Source: Sphingobacteriia bacterium (lineage in GTDB: Bacteria; Bacteroidota; Bacteroidia; Chitinophagales; Chitinophagaceae). Taken from it: a DNA stretch of 64,000 nt. Position 1 is the first letter of the stretch, and every line of letters begins with the position of its first letter. The notes under the pieces are model-generated. The model was not told where the DNA came from, searched no databases, and saw only the letters and a list, made by a program, of their open reading frames with translations. The translations under genes and the position numbers were made by a program. Below, piece by piece: positions 50,872 to 61,306 of the stretch. Location of the stretch: the NCBI GenBank assembly GCA_947452295.1, contig CANGCK010000007.1:20419-84418 (forward strand). The letters run 5' to 3'.

Positions 50872-51669
50872 TTATTTTAAATGACCGCTATATATTAATA
50901 CAATGAGTATAATTCCTACAATTATTCGGTACCATCCAAAATAGCGAAAGCCATATTTTTGTAAGAATCCAATAAAAAATTTAATAGCTAATAAAGCTAC
51001 TACAAATGCTACCAGGTTGCCAATTCCAAGAATCAACAAATTGCTTTTATTGGTAAGTAATTCAGGTGTTGTTTTAAATGCTTTCAGCAATTTATAACCT
51101 GTTGCAGCCGCCATGGTGGGCACTGCTAAGAAAAAAGAAAATTCGGCGGCTAAATTCCTGCTGAGTTTTTGTTGCATACCGCCAATAATACTTGCGGCAC
51201 TCCGGCTAACTCCCGGTATCATGGCAATACATTGCCATAAGCCAATGATTATTGCTTTACGGTAGCTGATGTTTTCTTCGCTTTCTATAGTAGGTGCAGC
51301 AAATAATTTATCTACAAATAACAAAATAATACCACCAACTAATAGGGTTATAGAAACGGTTAACGGACTTTCTAATAAGGCATCAATTTTGTCGTTCAAT
51401 AAGGCACCTAAAACCAGTGCCGGTACTACAGCAATCAATAGTTTTATATAAAATCCCCAACGGTTGAGCGGAAAAAATCTTTTTCTATACAATACCAATA
51501 CCGAAAGTATGGCACCCAACTGGATAGCTATTTCAAATAATTTGGTAAAATCGTCTTTCGCAATACCCATAAATGAGCTGGCAATAATCATGTGACCGGT
51601 AGAAGATATAGGTAAAAATTCAGTAACTCCTTCTATAACAGCAATTACAATAGATTCAACAATTGTCAT
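50872..51669 (-). CDS. uppP: Undecaprenyl-diphosphatase
   Basis: ORF 265 aa; [37 protein letters not shown]. Confidence 0.97.
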   Translation of the reverse strand: MTIVESIVIAVIEGVTEFLPISSTGHMIIASSFMGIAKDDFTKLFEIAIQLGAILSVLVLYRKRFFPLNRWGFYIKLLIAVVPALVLGALLNDKIDALLESPLTVSITLLVGGIILLFVDKLFAAPTIESEENISYRKAIIIGLWQCIAMIPGVSRSAASIIGGMQQKLSRNLAAEFSFFLAVPTMAAATGYKLLKAFKTTPELLTNKSNLLILGIGNLVAFVVALLAIKFFIGFLQKYGFRYFGWYRIIVGIILIVLIYSGHLK

Positions 51670-51736
51670 AAGGTTGGTTTATATTAATCTTTTCAATGAT
51701 TAAATATATAGTTTCTGGGCTGAATAGCGCATTAAA

Positions 51737-51758
51737 AAAGCGGTAATCCTACCGCTTT
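51737..51758 (-). terminator. Terminator downstream of DUF3098 gene
   Basis: AAAGCGGTA-atcc-TACCGCTTT with A-tract on plus strand (U-tract on minus transcript). Confidence 0.85.
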
Positions 51759-51786
51759 ATTTATTTATAGTTAATTTCTGTTGAAA

Positions 51787-52059
51787 TTATGCTTCTTTTG
51801 TGCTTTTTTTGAAAATCGCAAAAACTTCTACCAATAAACCAATTACCACCAAAATAGGTGCAATGGTAATTCTGGTGGTGCCATATACCTCATTGGTATT
51901 AAACTCATTAGGATCGGCACTTTTACCACCACTCATCAAAATCATTCCCAAGGCAATAATCACACCGCCAATGATCATCCATGTATAATTGTCTTTAGCA
52001 AATAAACTATAAGGTTTACCAAGCGCTTTATTTACTGTTTTAGTGGTTGCTTTACTCAT
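51787..52059 (-). CDS. DUF3098 family membrane protein
   Basis: ORF 90 aa; two TMs; LFAKDNYTWMIIGGVIIALGMILMSGGKSADPNEFN. Confidence 0.88.
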   Translation of the reverse strand: MSKATTKTVNKALGKPYSLFAKDNYTWMIIGGVIIALGMILMSGGKSADPNEFNTNEVYGTTRITIAPILVVIGLLVEVFAIFKKSTKEA

Positions 52060-52163
52060 GTTTGTTGTTTTGTATTAATAAATTTATCAATTATTTATGG
52101 AATTGTAGCACATTTTGGCTGATTGCTACCTTTTTTTCTGCATGCTACTTTTTACTTTTGAAT

Positions 52164-53039
52164 TTAATAAAGTTCATCTAATTTCATTTTCAAGTATTTC
52201 AGTACGCTTCTATAGGTGCTAACAACCGAAATGCCTACTCCTAATACAATTAATCCGCCAAACAAAAGCAGGGTATGTTGCATATCCCTAATGGCTTTTA
52301 ATTGCGGAAATTGACTTTCAGCCCATCCAATTAAAGTAAAAAGTAGCGTAATTGCAATTGCCGAGCTAATCAAGCCATTTATTAAAGCCCTTATATTCAG
52401 CGGCGTAGAAATAAAGCCCCTCGTTGCTCCCACCATTTGCATAGTTTTAATTAAAAAACGATTGCTAAACATAGCTAAACGTATAGTATTGTCAATACTA
52501 ACTATCACAATTAAACTCAAAAATATGGCTACTACTAAAAAAATAAGGCCAATTTTAGCGCTTCTCTCATTAAGGTTATTGACCAAAGTTTGCGGATATT
52601 GCAAATCGGTAATTTGTGTGCCATAAGCTTGCATCAGCTCATTGCCTATTTGAGCTAAACTGTCTTTATTTACATAGGCAGCTTTTGCATAAAAATCAAT
52701 GCTTTCAGGCAATGGATTTACATCTAAAATTTTAGCCCAGTCTTCATTGTTTTCTTTATTCCAAATTTCTTTTGCAGAATTTTTATCTACATAAAGCACA
52801 TCTTTTGCATAAGGTTTAGAAGCAATAAATTGTTGGATTTGATTGATTGTATCCTTATTAAGTGTTCGTAAATAAGCACTTAATCGGATATCTTCTTTAA
52901 AGGCATTACCTACCGAATGGAGGTTCAGGAAGAACCAGCCCATGATACCCATAATAAAAAGCACAATCGATACTCCAACGATAGTATATAAATAGTTGGG
53001 CTTACTTCTTTTTAATGATGATTTTGCGTTAACTGCCAT
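52164..53039 (-). CDS. ftsX: Cell division protein FtsX (permease-like)
   Basis: ORF 291 aa; N-terminal TM, extracellular ECD, three C-terminal TMs; MVGATRGFISTPLNIRALINGLISS. Confidence 0.92.
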   Translation of the reverse strand: MAVNAKSSLKRSKPNYLYTIVGVSIVLFIMGIMGWFFLNLHSVGNAFKEDIRLSAYLRTLNKDTINQIQQFIASKPYAKDVLYVDKNSAKEIWNKENNEDWAKILDVNPLPESIDFYAKAAYVNKDSLAQIGNELMQAYGTQITDLQYPQTLVNNLNERSAKIGLIFLVVAIFLSLIVIVSIDNTIRLAMFSNRFLIKTMQMVGATRGFISTPLNIRALINGLISSAIAITLLFTLIGWAESQFPQLKAIRDMQHTLLLFGGLIVLGVGISVVSTYRSVLKYLKMKLDELY

Positions 53040-53101
53040 GGATTTGTCTGCTATTTTTTTATTTGTGGGTTAATCAAACCATTGTAATAAACCAACAAGC
53101 A

Positions 53102-53109
53102 CAAATGTA
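53102..53109 (-). promoter_or_regulatory. TACATTTG (-7-like) element, ftsX side of divergent intergenic region
   Basis: CAAATGTA on plus strand. Confidence 0.4.
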
Positions 53110-53130
53110 CGGTTTTGATGGCTAATGACT

Positions 53131-53138
53131 TACATTTG
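53131..53138 (+). promoter_or_regulatory. TACATTTG (-7-like) element, leuS side of divergent intergenic region
   Basis: Direct match to TAnnTTTG. Confidence 0.4.
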
Positions 53139-53225
53139 CAGCCACTAAAACACTATTTTGTTAGATGAATTAAGCTGTTTTAGCATGGTATTACGTTAAA
53201 GAAATGTAAATAAACGAATCCCTTC

Positions 53226-55997
53226 ATGGAGTATCAATTTAGAGCCATAGAACAAAAATGGCAAGAAAGCTGGAAAAAAAGCAAGGCATATCAGGTAAAT
53301 AATAATAGTGATAAGCCAAAATTTTATGTATTAGATATGTTTCCTTATCCAAGTGGTGCAGGTTTACATGTAGGACATCCACTTGGGTATATCGCTTCTG
53401 ATATTTATAGTCGATTTAAACGACTTAAAGGTTTTAATGTGTTACATCCAATGGGTTATGATGCGTTTGGATTGCCGGCCGAACAATATGCAATTGAGCA
53501 TGGTGTTCATCCTGCTATTAGTACAGTTAACAATATCAATACGTTTAGAAAACAGTTAGATAATATTGGGTTTTCTTATGATTGGGATAGAGAAGTAAGA
53601 ACTTGTGATGCTGGCTATTACAAATGGACTCAATGGATTTTCTTGCAATTATTTGGGTCCTTTTTTAATCGTCTTACCCAAAAAGCAGAAAATATTGAAA
53701 GTGTTTTAGTTAAGTCGTTTGAAGAAGTAGGTAATACGCTGCATGTTTGTCCAGCAAATGATAAACTTACATTTACTGCATCCGAATGGAAAGCTTTTTC
53801 CCAAAAAGAGCAACAAGATATTTTAATGCATTACCGACTTGCTTTTTGCGGTCATGGAGAAGTAAATTGGTGCGAAGCATTGGGTACTGTATTAGCTAAT
53901 GATGAAGTAGTGAATGGTGTAAGCGAAAGAGGCGGACATCCTGTAATTAAGAAAAAACTGCGGCAATGGTATTTGCGTATTACCGAATATGCCGATAGAT
54001 TGGTAACCGGTCTCGAGCAGATAGAATTTAGTGATGCAATGAAAGAAATGCAAACCAACTGGATCGGCAAAAGCTATGGCGCCGAAATTGATTTTGCTAT
54101 TCAAACTACCGATGCGCAAATAGATATCCCATTAACTGTTTATACTACTAGGCCGGATACGATTTTCGGAGTTGACTTTATGGTAATCGCTCCAGAACAT
54201 TCATTGATTGAACAAATAACCTCAGCAGAGCAAAAATCTTCTGTGGAAGATTATATTGCGTATGTTAACAGCAGAAGCGACAGAGAGCGCCAAGCGGAGA
54301 AAAAAATAACAGGTTGCTTTACCGGTGCTTTTGCAATCAATCCATTTAATGGAGTAAAAATTCCTATTTGGATTTCGGAATATGTATTAGCTGGCTATGG
54401 TACAGGCGCAATTATGGCGGTACCTTGTGGTGATGAACGCGATTTTAAATTTGCGCAACACTTTAACATCCCAATCACCAATATTTTAGGCGATTTGTTT
54501 GATGGAAAGGAAGCTAATAACACGAAGGATGCCAAGCTTACTAATAGCGATTTTTTGAATGGTATAATTATGCGCGATGCGATAGAAATAGTTATCAATA
54601 AATTGGTGGAGAAGGGTATTGGGAAAAAGAAAACCAACTTTAAAATGCGAGATGCGGCTTTTAGCAGACAACGCTATTGGGGTGAACCTTTTCCTGTCAT
54701 TTGGAAAGATGGCATCGCTTTCCCACTATCAGAAAATCAACTCCCTCTACTATTACCAGAAGTAGATAGCTATAGTCCCGGACCTGAAGGCGAAGGTCCT
54801 CTAGCCAATATTGCAGAATGGACCAGTCAACAATTGGAAACCAACACCATGCCTGGTTATGCTGGTAGTAGTTGGTACTTTCTTCGTTATATGGATCCAC
54901 ACAATAACCAAACATTTTGCGATAGAAAAGTAAGCGATTATTGGAACCAGGTAGATTTATACATTGGCGGTACCGAGCACGCTGTTGGTCATTTGTTGTA
55001 CAGCAGAATGTGGACCAAAGCGCTGTTCGACTTAGGACATATAGGTTTTGACGAACCATTTAGGAAACTATTGAATCAGGGAATGATTCAGGGAAGTAGT
55101 CGATTTGTTTATCGCGATAAAAACAATACTAACCAGTTTATTTCTGCTGGGTTAATCGACAAATACGATACACATCCAATTCATGTAGATGTTAATATGG
55201 TAGACGGGATTGAGTTAGATGTTGACGCCTTTAAAAAATGGCGCAATGGAGAATATGCCAACGCTTCGTTTGTATTAGAAGCTGGTAAATACAACTGCGG
55301 CACAGAAGTAGAGAAAATGTCGAAATCTAAATTCAATACAGTAAACCCAGATGTGTTGGTAGAAAAATATGGTGCCGATACATTTAGGATGTATGAAATG
55401 TTTTTAGGACCAGTAGACCAAAGTAAACCTTGGGATACCAAAGGAATAGAGGGGGTTCATCGCTTCCTGAAAAAATGCTGGCGTTTATTTTTTGATGAGA
55501 TGAAAGGCAAAGTGTGGAATGATGAAAAAGCCACAGCCGATGAATTAAAAGTGTTGCATAAAACCATCAAAAAAATAGAAGATGATACAGAGCGCTATAG
55601 TTTTAATACTGCAGTAAGTACTTTTATGATTTGTGTGAATGAATTGAGCGACTTAAAATGTTTCAAAAAAGAAATCCTATCTCAATTACTCATTTTGCTT
55701 ACACCATATGCACCTCATATTAGCGAAGAATTGTGGTCTGCATTAGGCAATGAAGGATCTATATTAAACGCATCCTACCCTGTGTTCGATGCGCAATACG
55801 TTACCGAGTCTTCTAAAGAATATCCGGTTAGTATTAATGGAAGAGTAAGAACAAACATTAATATTGCATTAGATGCTACTCCAGCACAAGTAGAAGAAAT
55901 AGTAATGGCCAATGAATTGGTGCGGAAATGGATGGAAGGAAAGCCATCAAAGAAATTTATTTTTGTAAAAGGAAAGATGATCAATGTTGTTATTTAA
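53226..55997 (+). CDS. leuS: Leucyl-tRNA synthetase
   Basis: ORF 923 aa; MFPYPSGAGLHVGHPLGYIASD, GYDAFGLPAEQYA, KMSKSKFNTVNPD. Confidence 0.98.
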   Translation: MEYQFRAIEQKWQESWKKSKAYQVNNNSDKPKFYVLDMFPYPSGAGLHVGHPLGYIASDIYSRFKRLKGFNVLHPMGYDAFGLPAEQYAIEHGVHPAISTVNNINTFRKQLDNIGFSYDWDREVRTCDAGYYKWTQWIFLQLFGSFFNRLTQKAENIESVLVKSFEEVGNTLHVCPANDKLTFTASEWKAFSQKEQQDILMHYRLAFCGHGEVNWCEALGTVLANDEVVNGVSERGGHPVIKKKLRQWYLRITEYADRLVTGLEQIEFSDAMKEMQTNWIGKSYGAEIDFAIQTTDAQIDIPLTVYTTRPDTIFGVDFMVIAPEHSLIEQITSAEQKSSVEDYIAYVNSRSDRERQAEKKITGCFTGAFAINPFNGVKIPIWISEYVLAGYGTGAIMAVPCGDERDFKFAQHFNIPITNILGDLFDGKEANNTKDAKLTNSDFLNGIIMRDAIEIVINKLVEKGIGKKKTNFKMRDAAFSRQRYWGEPFPVIWKDGIAFPLSENQLPLLLPEVDSYSPGPEGEGPLANIAEWTSQQLETNTMPGYAGSSWYFLRYMDPHNNQTFCDRKVSDYWNQVDLYIGGTEHAVGHLLYSRMWTKALFDLGHIGFDEPFRKLLNQGMIQGSSRFVYRDKNNTNQFISAGLIDKYDTHPIHVDVNMVDGIELDVDAFKKWRNGEYANASFVLEAGKYNCGTEVEKMSKSKFNTVNPDVLVEKYGADTFRMYEMFLGPVDQSKPWDTKGIEGVHRFLKKCWRLFFDEMKGKVWNDEKATADELKVLHKTIKKIEDDTERYSFNTAVSTFMICVNELSDLKCFKKEILSQLLILLTPYAPHISEELWSALGNEGSILNASYPVFDAQYVTESSKEYPVSINGRVRTNINIALDATPAQVEEIVMANELVRKWMEGKPSKKFIFVKGKMINVVI

Positions 55998-57135
55998 ATC
56001 GCTTTTTAAATGCATGTTGGTTATACTGGCATGCTTTTTTATTTTACCCTTAACGGCTCAAGTGTTCGAGAAACCAGCACCACGCAAAACAATTCGTAAT
56101 TTCTTGAACCCCGATTCTTTGGTATTAATCAATTTAAAAATTGTTCCGGTTCCTATATTTACTTCTACACCCGAAACAGGCGTAAGAATTGGCGGCGCAC
56201 TTGAATATTTTTTTAATGCAAAAGAAAAAAAGTCAGAAGCAAGAGGTTCATATGTTCACGGCCAAATTACTTATAGTGCTCAAAAGCAATTAGACATTAG
56301 CAGCAGTTGGCAAATATTTGGTAGAGGCGAAAGGTATGTATTTAGAGGTTCTGCAGGGTATATAAATTACAATGAAAAATTATGGGGAATAGGTAATAAT
56401 ACTGTGGCTGAAGATGCATATAACAAGCAATTTTACAATAGAGTTTATATAGAAAGCAAAGTGTATAAACTACTTAAAAACCACCAATATTTGGGGCTAT
56501 CGTTTAATTTTAGCAATACGTATAATGTTAGCTACGAAAAACCCTTGAATGTAGCAGATGCTCTTATTAAAGGTGTAAATGGCAGTAAGGTTTTTGGCGT
56601 AGGTCCTGCTTTTCTTTATGATGGAAGAGATTATCCGTTTAGTGCGCACAATGGTGCTTTTGCAGAATTGTATTACCAATATTATCCGAGCTGGTTTAAT
56701 ACTGGATTTACTTTCAGTGAATGGGCTGTAGACTTACGAAAGTATTTTCCAATTACAGACAGAAGCACTTTGGCTTTGCAATTAATGAGTAAAAATACAA
56801 ATGGGGATGTTCCATTAAGAGAAATACCCAGGTTAGGCAGTTCTAATTTAATGCGTGGCTTTTTTACCGGTCGTTATAGAGATCTATCCTTCACTGCAGC
56901 ACAAGCAGAAGTTAGACTCCCTATTTGGCGGTTCATTTATGGGGCTGTTTTTGGTTCGGCAGGTATAGTAAATGAATCTATAGATAAATATCAATTTAGT
57001 GAAACCCGTTATGCTGGTGGCGCAGGACTGCGATTTTTGGTGAATAAAAAAAATCGAATGTTTTTACGGGTAGATTATGCCCGAAATTCATTAGAAGGTA
57101 GTGCCTTTTACATTCGTTTGCATGAGGCTTTTTAG
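55984..57135 (+). CDS. BamA/TamA-like outer-membrane surface-antigen protein
   Basis: ORF 383 aa; signal peptide; SNLMRGFFTGRYRDLSFTAAQAEVRLPIWRF; overlaps leuS by 14 bp. Confidence 0.85.
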   Translation: MLLFKSLFKCMLVILACFFILPLTAQVFEKPAPRKTIRNFLNPDSLVLINLKIVPVPIFTSTPETGVRIGGALEYFFNAKEKKSEARGSYVHGQITYSAQKQLDISSSWQIFGRGERYVFRGSAGYINYNEKLWGIGNNTVAEDAYNKQFYNRVYIESKVYKLLKNHQYLGLSFNFSNTYNVSYEKPLNVADALIKGVNGSKVFGVGPAFLYDGRDYPFSAHNGAFAELYYQYYPSWFNTGFTFSEWAVDLRKYFPITDRSTLALQLMSKNTNGDVPLREIPRLGSSNLMRGFFTGRYRDLSFTAAQAEVRLPIWRFIYGAVFGSAGIVNESIDKYQFSETRYAGGAGLRFLVNKKNRMFLRVDYARNSLEGSAFYIRLHEAF

Positions 57136-57222
57136 CATTCATCCATATTTTACAACCACTCATCTAAAAGACAGCAACTACTGTATTAGTTAGTGGGTAA
57201 TTTATTATATTCATACCTCAAA

Positions 57223-59400
57223 ATGTTGATTATGCATAAAATACTGTTTAGCTTTTCATTACTGTTAATAGCTGCTGGTTTGCAAGCGCAATTAAAGCAA
57301 ATTTCAATGGCAGATCTGCAGTCAAATAAACTACCCGCTTATTTTAAAAACTCATTGCCTACTGTTGCAAAGTGGCTAGATGACGACCGTGTGATACTCT
57401 TCCAAAAAGCACATCCCGACTCAGCTGCTAATTATTTTGTAATGGAAGTGAAATCAGGAAAACTAACATTGGCCACAGCAGATCAGTTAAAGGGAGCCGT
57501 TCCGCCTACAAAAACAGTTGCTGTAAAAAACAATGATTTGTTTTATAAAAATGGGGACCAAGAACGACAAATCACCTTCGATAAAGCCGAAGAAAAAAAT
57601 CCTATTTTTTCGCCCGATAGCATGTACATCGCCTATACCAAAAACAACGACTTGTATACCTACAATCTTACTACCAATAAAGAAAACAGACTCACTTCCG
57701 ACGGTACAAGCACTACATTAAATGGCTTTGCCAGTTGGGTTTATTGGGAAGAAATATTTGGTCGCCCTACCAAATACCGAGCATTTTGGTGGAGCCCCAA
57801 TAGCAAACAGTTGGCATATATGCATTTTGATGAAAGCATGATTCCCATGTTTCCAATATACAATAGCGATGGCCAACATGGATTTGTAGAAGAAACACGC
57901 TATCCAAAAGCTGGCGATAAAAACCCTGAAGTAAAAGTAGGCTTTGTATCACCAGATGGAGGAAATACAGTATGGGCAGATTTTAATGAAAAAGATGACC
58001 AATACTTTGGTTGGCCAATTTGGCGAGAAGATGGAAGTACCTTATTGGTTCAATGGATTAATAGAGGTCAAGATAATTTAAAAATATTTGATGTAAATCC
58101 ATCAAACGGCAATAAAAAAATAATGTACCAAGAACAGCAAAAAACTTGGGTTGATTTAGAAGACAATGCAGGTGGAAGAATTGTTTTCCTAAAATCAAAG
58201 CCGGCTTTTATCATTGAAAGCGATAAAACCGGATGGAAGCATTTGTATTTGCATAATAACGATGGAACCCTTATTAATGCTATCACTTCGGGTAATTTTA
58301 CTGTGTTAAGTACAGAGCTAATTGACGAGAAAAATGGATTGGTGTATTTTACTGCAAGAGGTAAAGAAAATACTGCTAGGATTGATTTATATAGTGTGAA
58401 ATTAAATGGTTCAGAATTAAAACGCTTAACTTTTGGTGACTATAATCACGCATCAGTTAGCTTATCGCCCAATGGCAAAAATTTCATCACTACATATAGT
58501 AATACAACTACACCTTACAAAGTCAGTTTATTGGATAACAAAGGAAAACTGATAAGAGAATTGGGTGATATGAGAGGAGCTAGTATGGCTGAATATGAAA
58601 TGGCTAAAACTGAATTGATTCATATAAAGAGTGCCGATGGATTATTTGAATTACCTGCTGTAGTTACATGGCCAACCAACATGGATCCTTCAAAAAAATA
58701 CCCAATATTGGTAAGTATTTACGGTGGCCCTAACGCAGGTACTGTAATGGATAGCTGGAATTGGAGCGCAAACAGACAAATTTATGCACAAGAAGGTCTG
58801 ATACAAGTCGCATTTGATCACAGAGCAAGCGGTCATTTCGGAAAAGCTGGCGTAAACTACATGCACCGTAATTTGGGTTATTGGGAAATGCAAGATTATA
58901 TGACTATGGCAAAATGGTTTATAGAGAAAGGCTATGCCGATCCTACTAAAATTGCTATTACTGGTTTTAGCTATGGGGGTTATATGACTTGTTATGCATT
59001 AACTTATGGCACATCGGTCTTTACACACGGAATGGCAGGTGGTAGTGTAGTAGATTGGCATTTATACGATAGTCATTATACTGAAAAATTCATGGATACA
59101 CCCGGCGAAAATCCTGATGGATATAAGTCTGGAAGTGTACTTACACATGTAAATAAATTAGCCGGAAAATTACAAATTGTACATGGCACCATGGACGACA
59201 ATGTTCACATGCAGAACAGCATTCAATTAATTGGTGCTTTAGAAGATGCCGGCAAAGACTTTGAGTTCATGTTATATCCTGGTGGCCGCCATGGATGGAG
59301 AAATTTGAAGGAAAGAAACAATCATTTCGAGAATTTAAAAACAAAATTCATCTATAAAAACTTATTGGAGAAGCAAGTGCCAAAAGGAATGTTGAGGTAG
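57223..59400 (+). CDS. S9 family peptidase (dipeptidyl-peptidase IV-like)
   Basis: ORF 57193..59400; DPPIV N-terminal propeller; GFSYGGYMTCYAL catalytic Ser; HGTMDDNVHMQNS; GGRHGW. Confidence 0.94.
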   Translation: MLIMHKILFSFSLLLIAAGLQAQLKQISMADLQSNKLPAYFKNSLPTVAKWLDDDRVILFQKAHPDSAANYFVMEVKSGKLTLATADQLKGAVPPTKTVAVKNNDLFYKNGDQERQITFDKAEEKNPIFSPDSMYIAYTKNNDLYTYNLTTNKENRLTSDGTSTTLNGFASWVYWEEIFGRPTKYRAFWWSPNSKQLAYMHFDESMIPMFPIYNSDGQHGFVEETRYPKAGDKNPEVKVGFVSPDGGNTVWADFNEKDDQYFGWPIWREDGSTLLVQWINRGQDNLKIFDVNPSNGNKKIMYQEQQKTWVDLEDNAGGRIVFLKSKPAFIIESDKTGWKHLYLHNNDGTLINAITSGNFTVLSTELIDEKNGLVYFTARGKENTARIDLYSVKLNGSELKRLTFGDYNHASVSLSPNGKNFITTYSNTTTPYKVSLLDNKGKLIRELGDMRGASMAEYEMAKTELIHIKSADGLFELPAVVTWPTNMDPSKKYPILVSIYGGPNAGTVMDSWNWSANRQIYAQEGLIQVAFDHRASGHFGKAGVNYMHRNLGYWEMQDYMTMAKWFIEKGYADPTKIAITGFSYGGYMTCYALTYGTSVFTHGMAGGSVVDWHLYDSHYTEKFMDTPGENPDGYKSGSVLTHVNKLAGKLQIVHGTMDDNVHMQNSIQLIGALEDAGKDFEFMLYPGGRHGWRNLKERNNHFENLKTKFIYKNLLEKQVPKGMLR

Positions 59401-59445
59401 AAGATATAGATTAATTCCCTTCATAAAATATAGATATTAACTTGT

Positions 59446-59474
59446 AGAGACGCCATACTGGCGTCTCTTTTTTG
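59446..59474 (+). terminator. Terminator after S9 peptidase
   Basis: AGAGACGCCA-tac-TGGCGTCTCT-TTTTT. Confidence 0.9.
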
Positions 59475-59549
59475 CACCATCTATTTTAGCCATCAAATGA
59501 TGTGAATTAGGTGAACTATACTGCTAAATGGTTTTTATTAGATCTCTTT

Positions 59550-60188
59550 TCATATCTCACCCGACAAAATCACTTGTACTCCTTTTGAATTTTCATTCGC
59601 ACGTTTTAACATGCCAGCAGCAATGGCACTTGCTTTGATCGCGCCATAATTTTTTAATGGCCCAATGAAAAAAGGATTGATCAACATAAAAATCCATTGT
59701 CCTATCTGCTCACCCAATCGCTTTACTTTGCGATTCCCTAATATAAGCGCGGGCCTAAATATGGTTAATGACGGATAGGGTAAGTTTTTTAACGCATCCT
59801 CCACCAATCCCTTTGTTCTATTATAAAAGATCGCAGAACGACTATCGGCGCCCATAGCGCTGATCACTAAAAAATGGGTGCTTCCTGCTAATAATTGAAG
59901 TTGTGCAATTTTTACCGGGTAATGTAAGTCAACCTCTTCAAATGCTTCTTTAGTCTTGGCAACTTTAATAGTTGTGCCCAAACAACAAAATACATCATCT
60001 GCCTCTACAGCAGTATTAATATTGTTATACTCTCCAATGATTTCAATTAGTTTCGGATGTTCAATAGTTAATGACTTTCTAACATAAACTGTAACCTGGC
60101 TGTAATCTTCAGATTCGAGCAGTAATCTCAATAAATATCCGCCCGTCAACCCGGTGGAGCCTAGTAATAATGCTTTTTTATTGGGCAT
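59550..60188 (-). CDS. NAD(P)H-binding / atypical SDR oxidoreductase
   Basis: ORF 212 aa; KKALLLGSTGLTGGYLLRLLLES Rossmann motif. Confidence 0.88.
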   Translation of the reverse strand: MPNKKALLLGSTGLTGGYLLRLLLESEDYSQVTVYVRKSLTIEHPKLIEIIGEYNNINTAVEADDVFCCLGTTIKVAKTKEAFEEVDLHYPVKIAQLQLLAGSTHFLVISAMGADSRSAIFYNRTKGLVEDALKNLPYPSLTIFRPALILGNRKVKRLGEQIGQWIFMLINPFFIGPLKNYGAIKASAIAAGMLKRANENSKGVQVILSGEI

Positions 60189-60240
60189 AGCAAAAATTTA
60201 TATAAAGATAGGCAAGCATTTTTTGTAATTTCGATGAGTT

Positions 60241-61272
60241 ATGCCAAACGAAATACCGAATAGTGAATTAAGCCACCTCAATCCTGCAGATAAGGAATTT
60301 GAGAATAGTATAAGGCCCAAAGAAATAGAGGATTTTTCCGGACAGCCTCAACTAATAGAAAACCTAACCATATTTATTAAAGCCGCTAAGTTAAGGGGAG
60401 AGCCACTTGATCATATCTTATTTCATGGACCACCCGGATTGGGTAAAACCACCTTAAGCAGAATTGTGGCCAATGAAATGGGTGTAAGTATCAAAGAAAC
60501 ATCTGGTCCAGTAATAGAAAAGCCGGGCGATCTCGCGGGGTTGTTAACCAATCTTCAACCCAATGATGTATTGTTTATTGATGAAATACATCGATTAAGC
60601 ACTGTTGTAGAAGAATATTTATATGCTGCAATGGAAGACTTTAAGATTGATATTATGATCGATAGTGGTCCGAATGCCCGAAGTATTCAAATCACTTTAA
60701 ATCCGTTTACCTTGGTGGGGGCTACCACACGCAGTGGATTGCTTACTGCACCATTGCTTTCTCGCTTTGGAATAAAATCTCGTTTAGAGTATTATAATGC
60801 AGCAGTACTAAAGAAAATCATTGAAAGAAGTGCCGCAATTCTACAAACCCATATTAACGAAGATGCCGCCAAAGAAATTGCAGGGAGAAGTAGAGGCACG
60901 CCAAGGATTGCCAATGGACTCTTGAGAAGGGTGCGTGATTTTGCACAGGTATTGAACGATGGAAAAATTGATATTGGCATTACGCAACATGCGCTAAAGG
61001 CATTGAATGTAGACGCTCATGGATTAGATGAAATGGATAATCGCATTTTATCGGCTATTATCAATAAATTTAAAGGAGGCCCTGTAGGTATCACTACCAT
61101 TGCAACTGCAGTAGGCGAAGAGCCAGGTACCATTGAAGAAGTCTATGAACCTTTTTTAATTCAAGAAGGCTTTTTACAGAGAACACCTAGAGGAAGAGAG
61201 GCAACTATGAAAGCCTACCAACATTTAGGAGTAGCTTTTAAAAGAGGCGGAACGGATGGAGTGCTTTTTTAA
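60241..61272 (+). CDS. ruvB: Holliday junction branch migration DNA helicase RuvB
   Basis: ORF 343 aa; [55 protein letters not shown]. Confidence 0.98.
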   Translation: MPNEIPNSELSHLNPADKEFENSIRPKEIEDFSGQPQLIENLTIFIKAAKLRGEPLDHILFHGPPGLGKTTLSRIVANEMGVSIKETSGPVIEKPGDLAGLLTNLQPNDVLFIDEIHRLSTVVEEYLYAAMEDFKIDIMIDSGPNARSIQITLNPFTLVGATTRSGLLTAPLLSRFGIKSRLEYYNAAVLKKIIERSAAILQTHINEDAAKEIAGRSRGTPRIANGLLRRVRDFAQVLNDGKIDIGITQHALKALNVDAHGLDEMDNRILSAIINKFKGGPVGITTIATAVGEEPGTIEEVYEPFLIQEGFLQRTPRGREATMKAYQHLGVAFKRGGTDGVLF

Positions 61273-61302
61273 AAGTCAAAATTTAAAAGTCAAAAGTCAA
61301 AA
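61271..61302. repeat. Short direct repeats AAAAGTCAAA x3
   Basis: aaaagtcaaaatttaaaagtcaaaagtcaaaa between ruvB and the peroxidase gene. Confidence 0.8.
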
Positions 61303-61306
61303 TAGT

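Noticed and set aside
53640-53940. Apparent insertion in leuS (LTQKAENIESVLVKSFEEVGNTLHVCPANDKLTFTASEW...)
   Set aside because: As far as I recall, Bacteroidota-type LeuRS proteins carry an extra segment at this position; the reading frame is intact, so it is not an intein or mobile insertion
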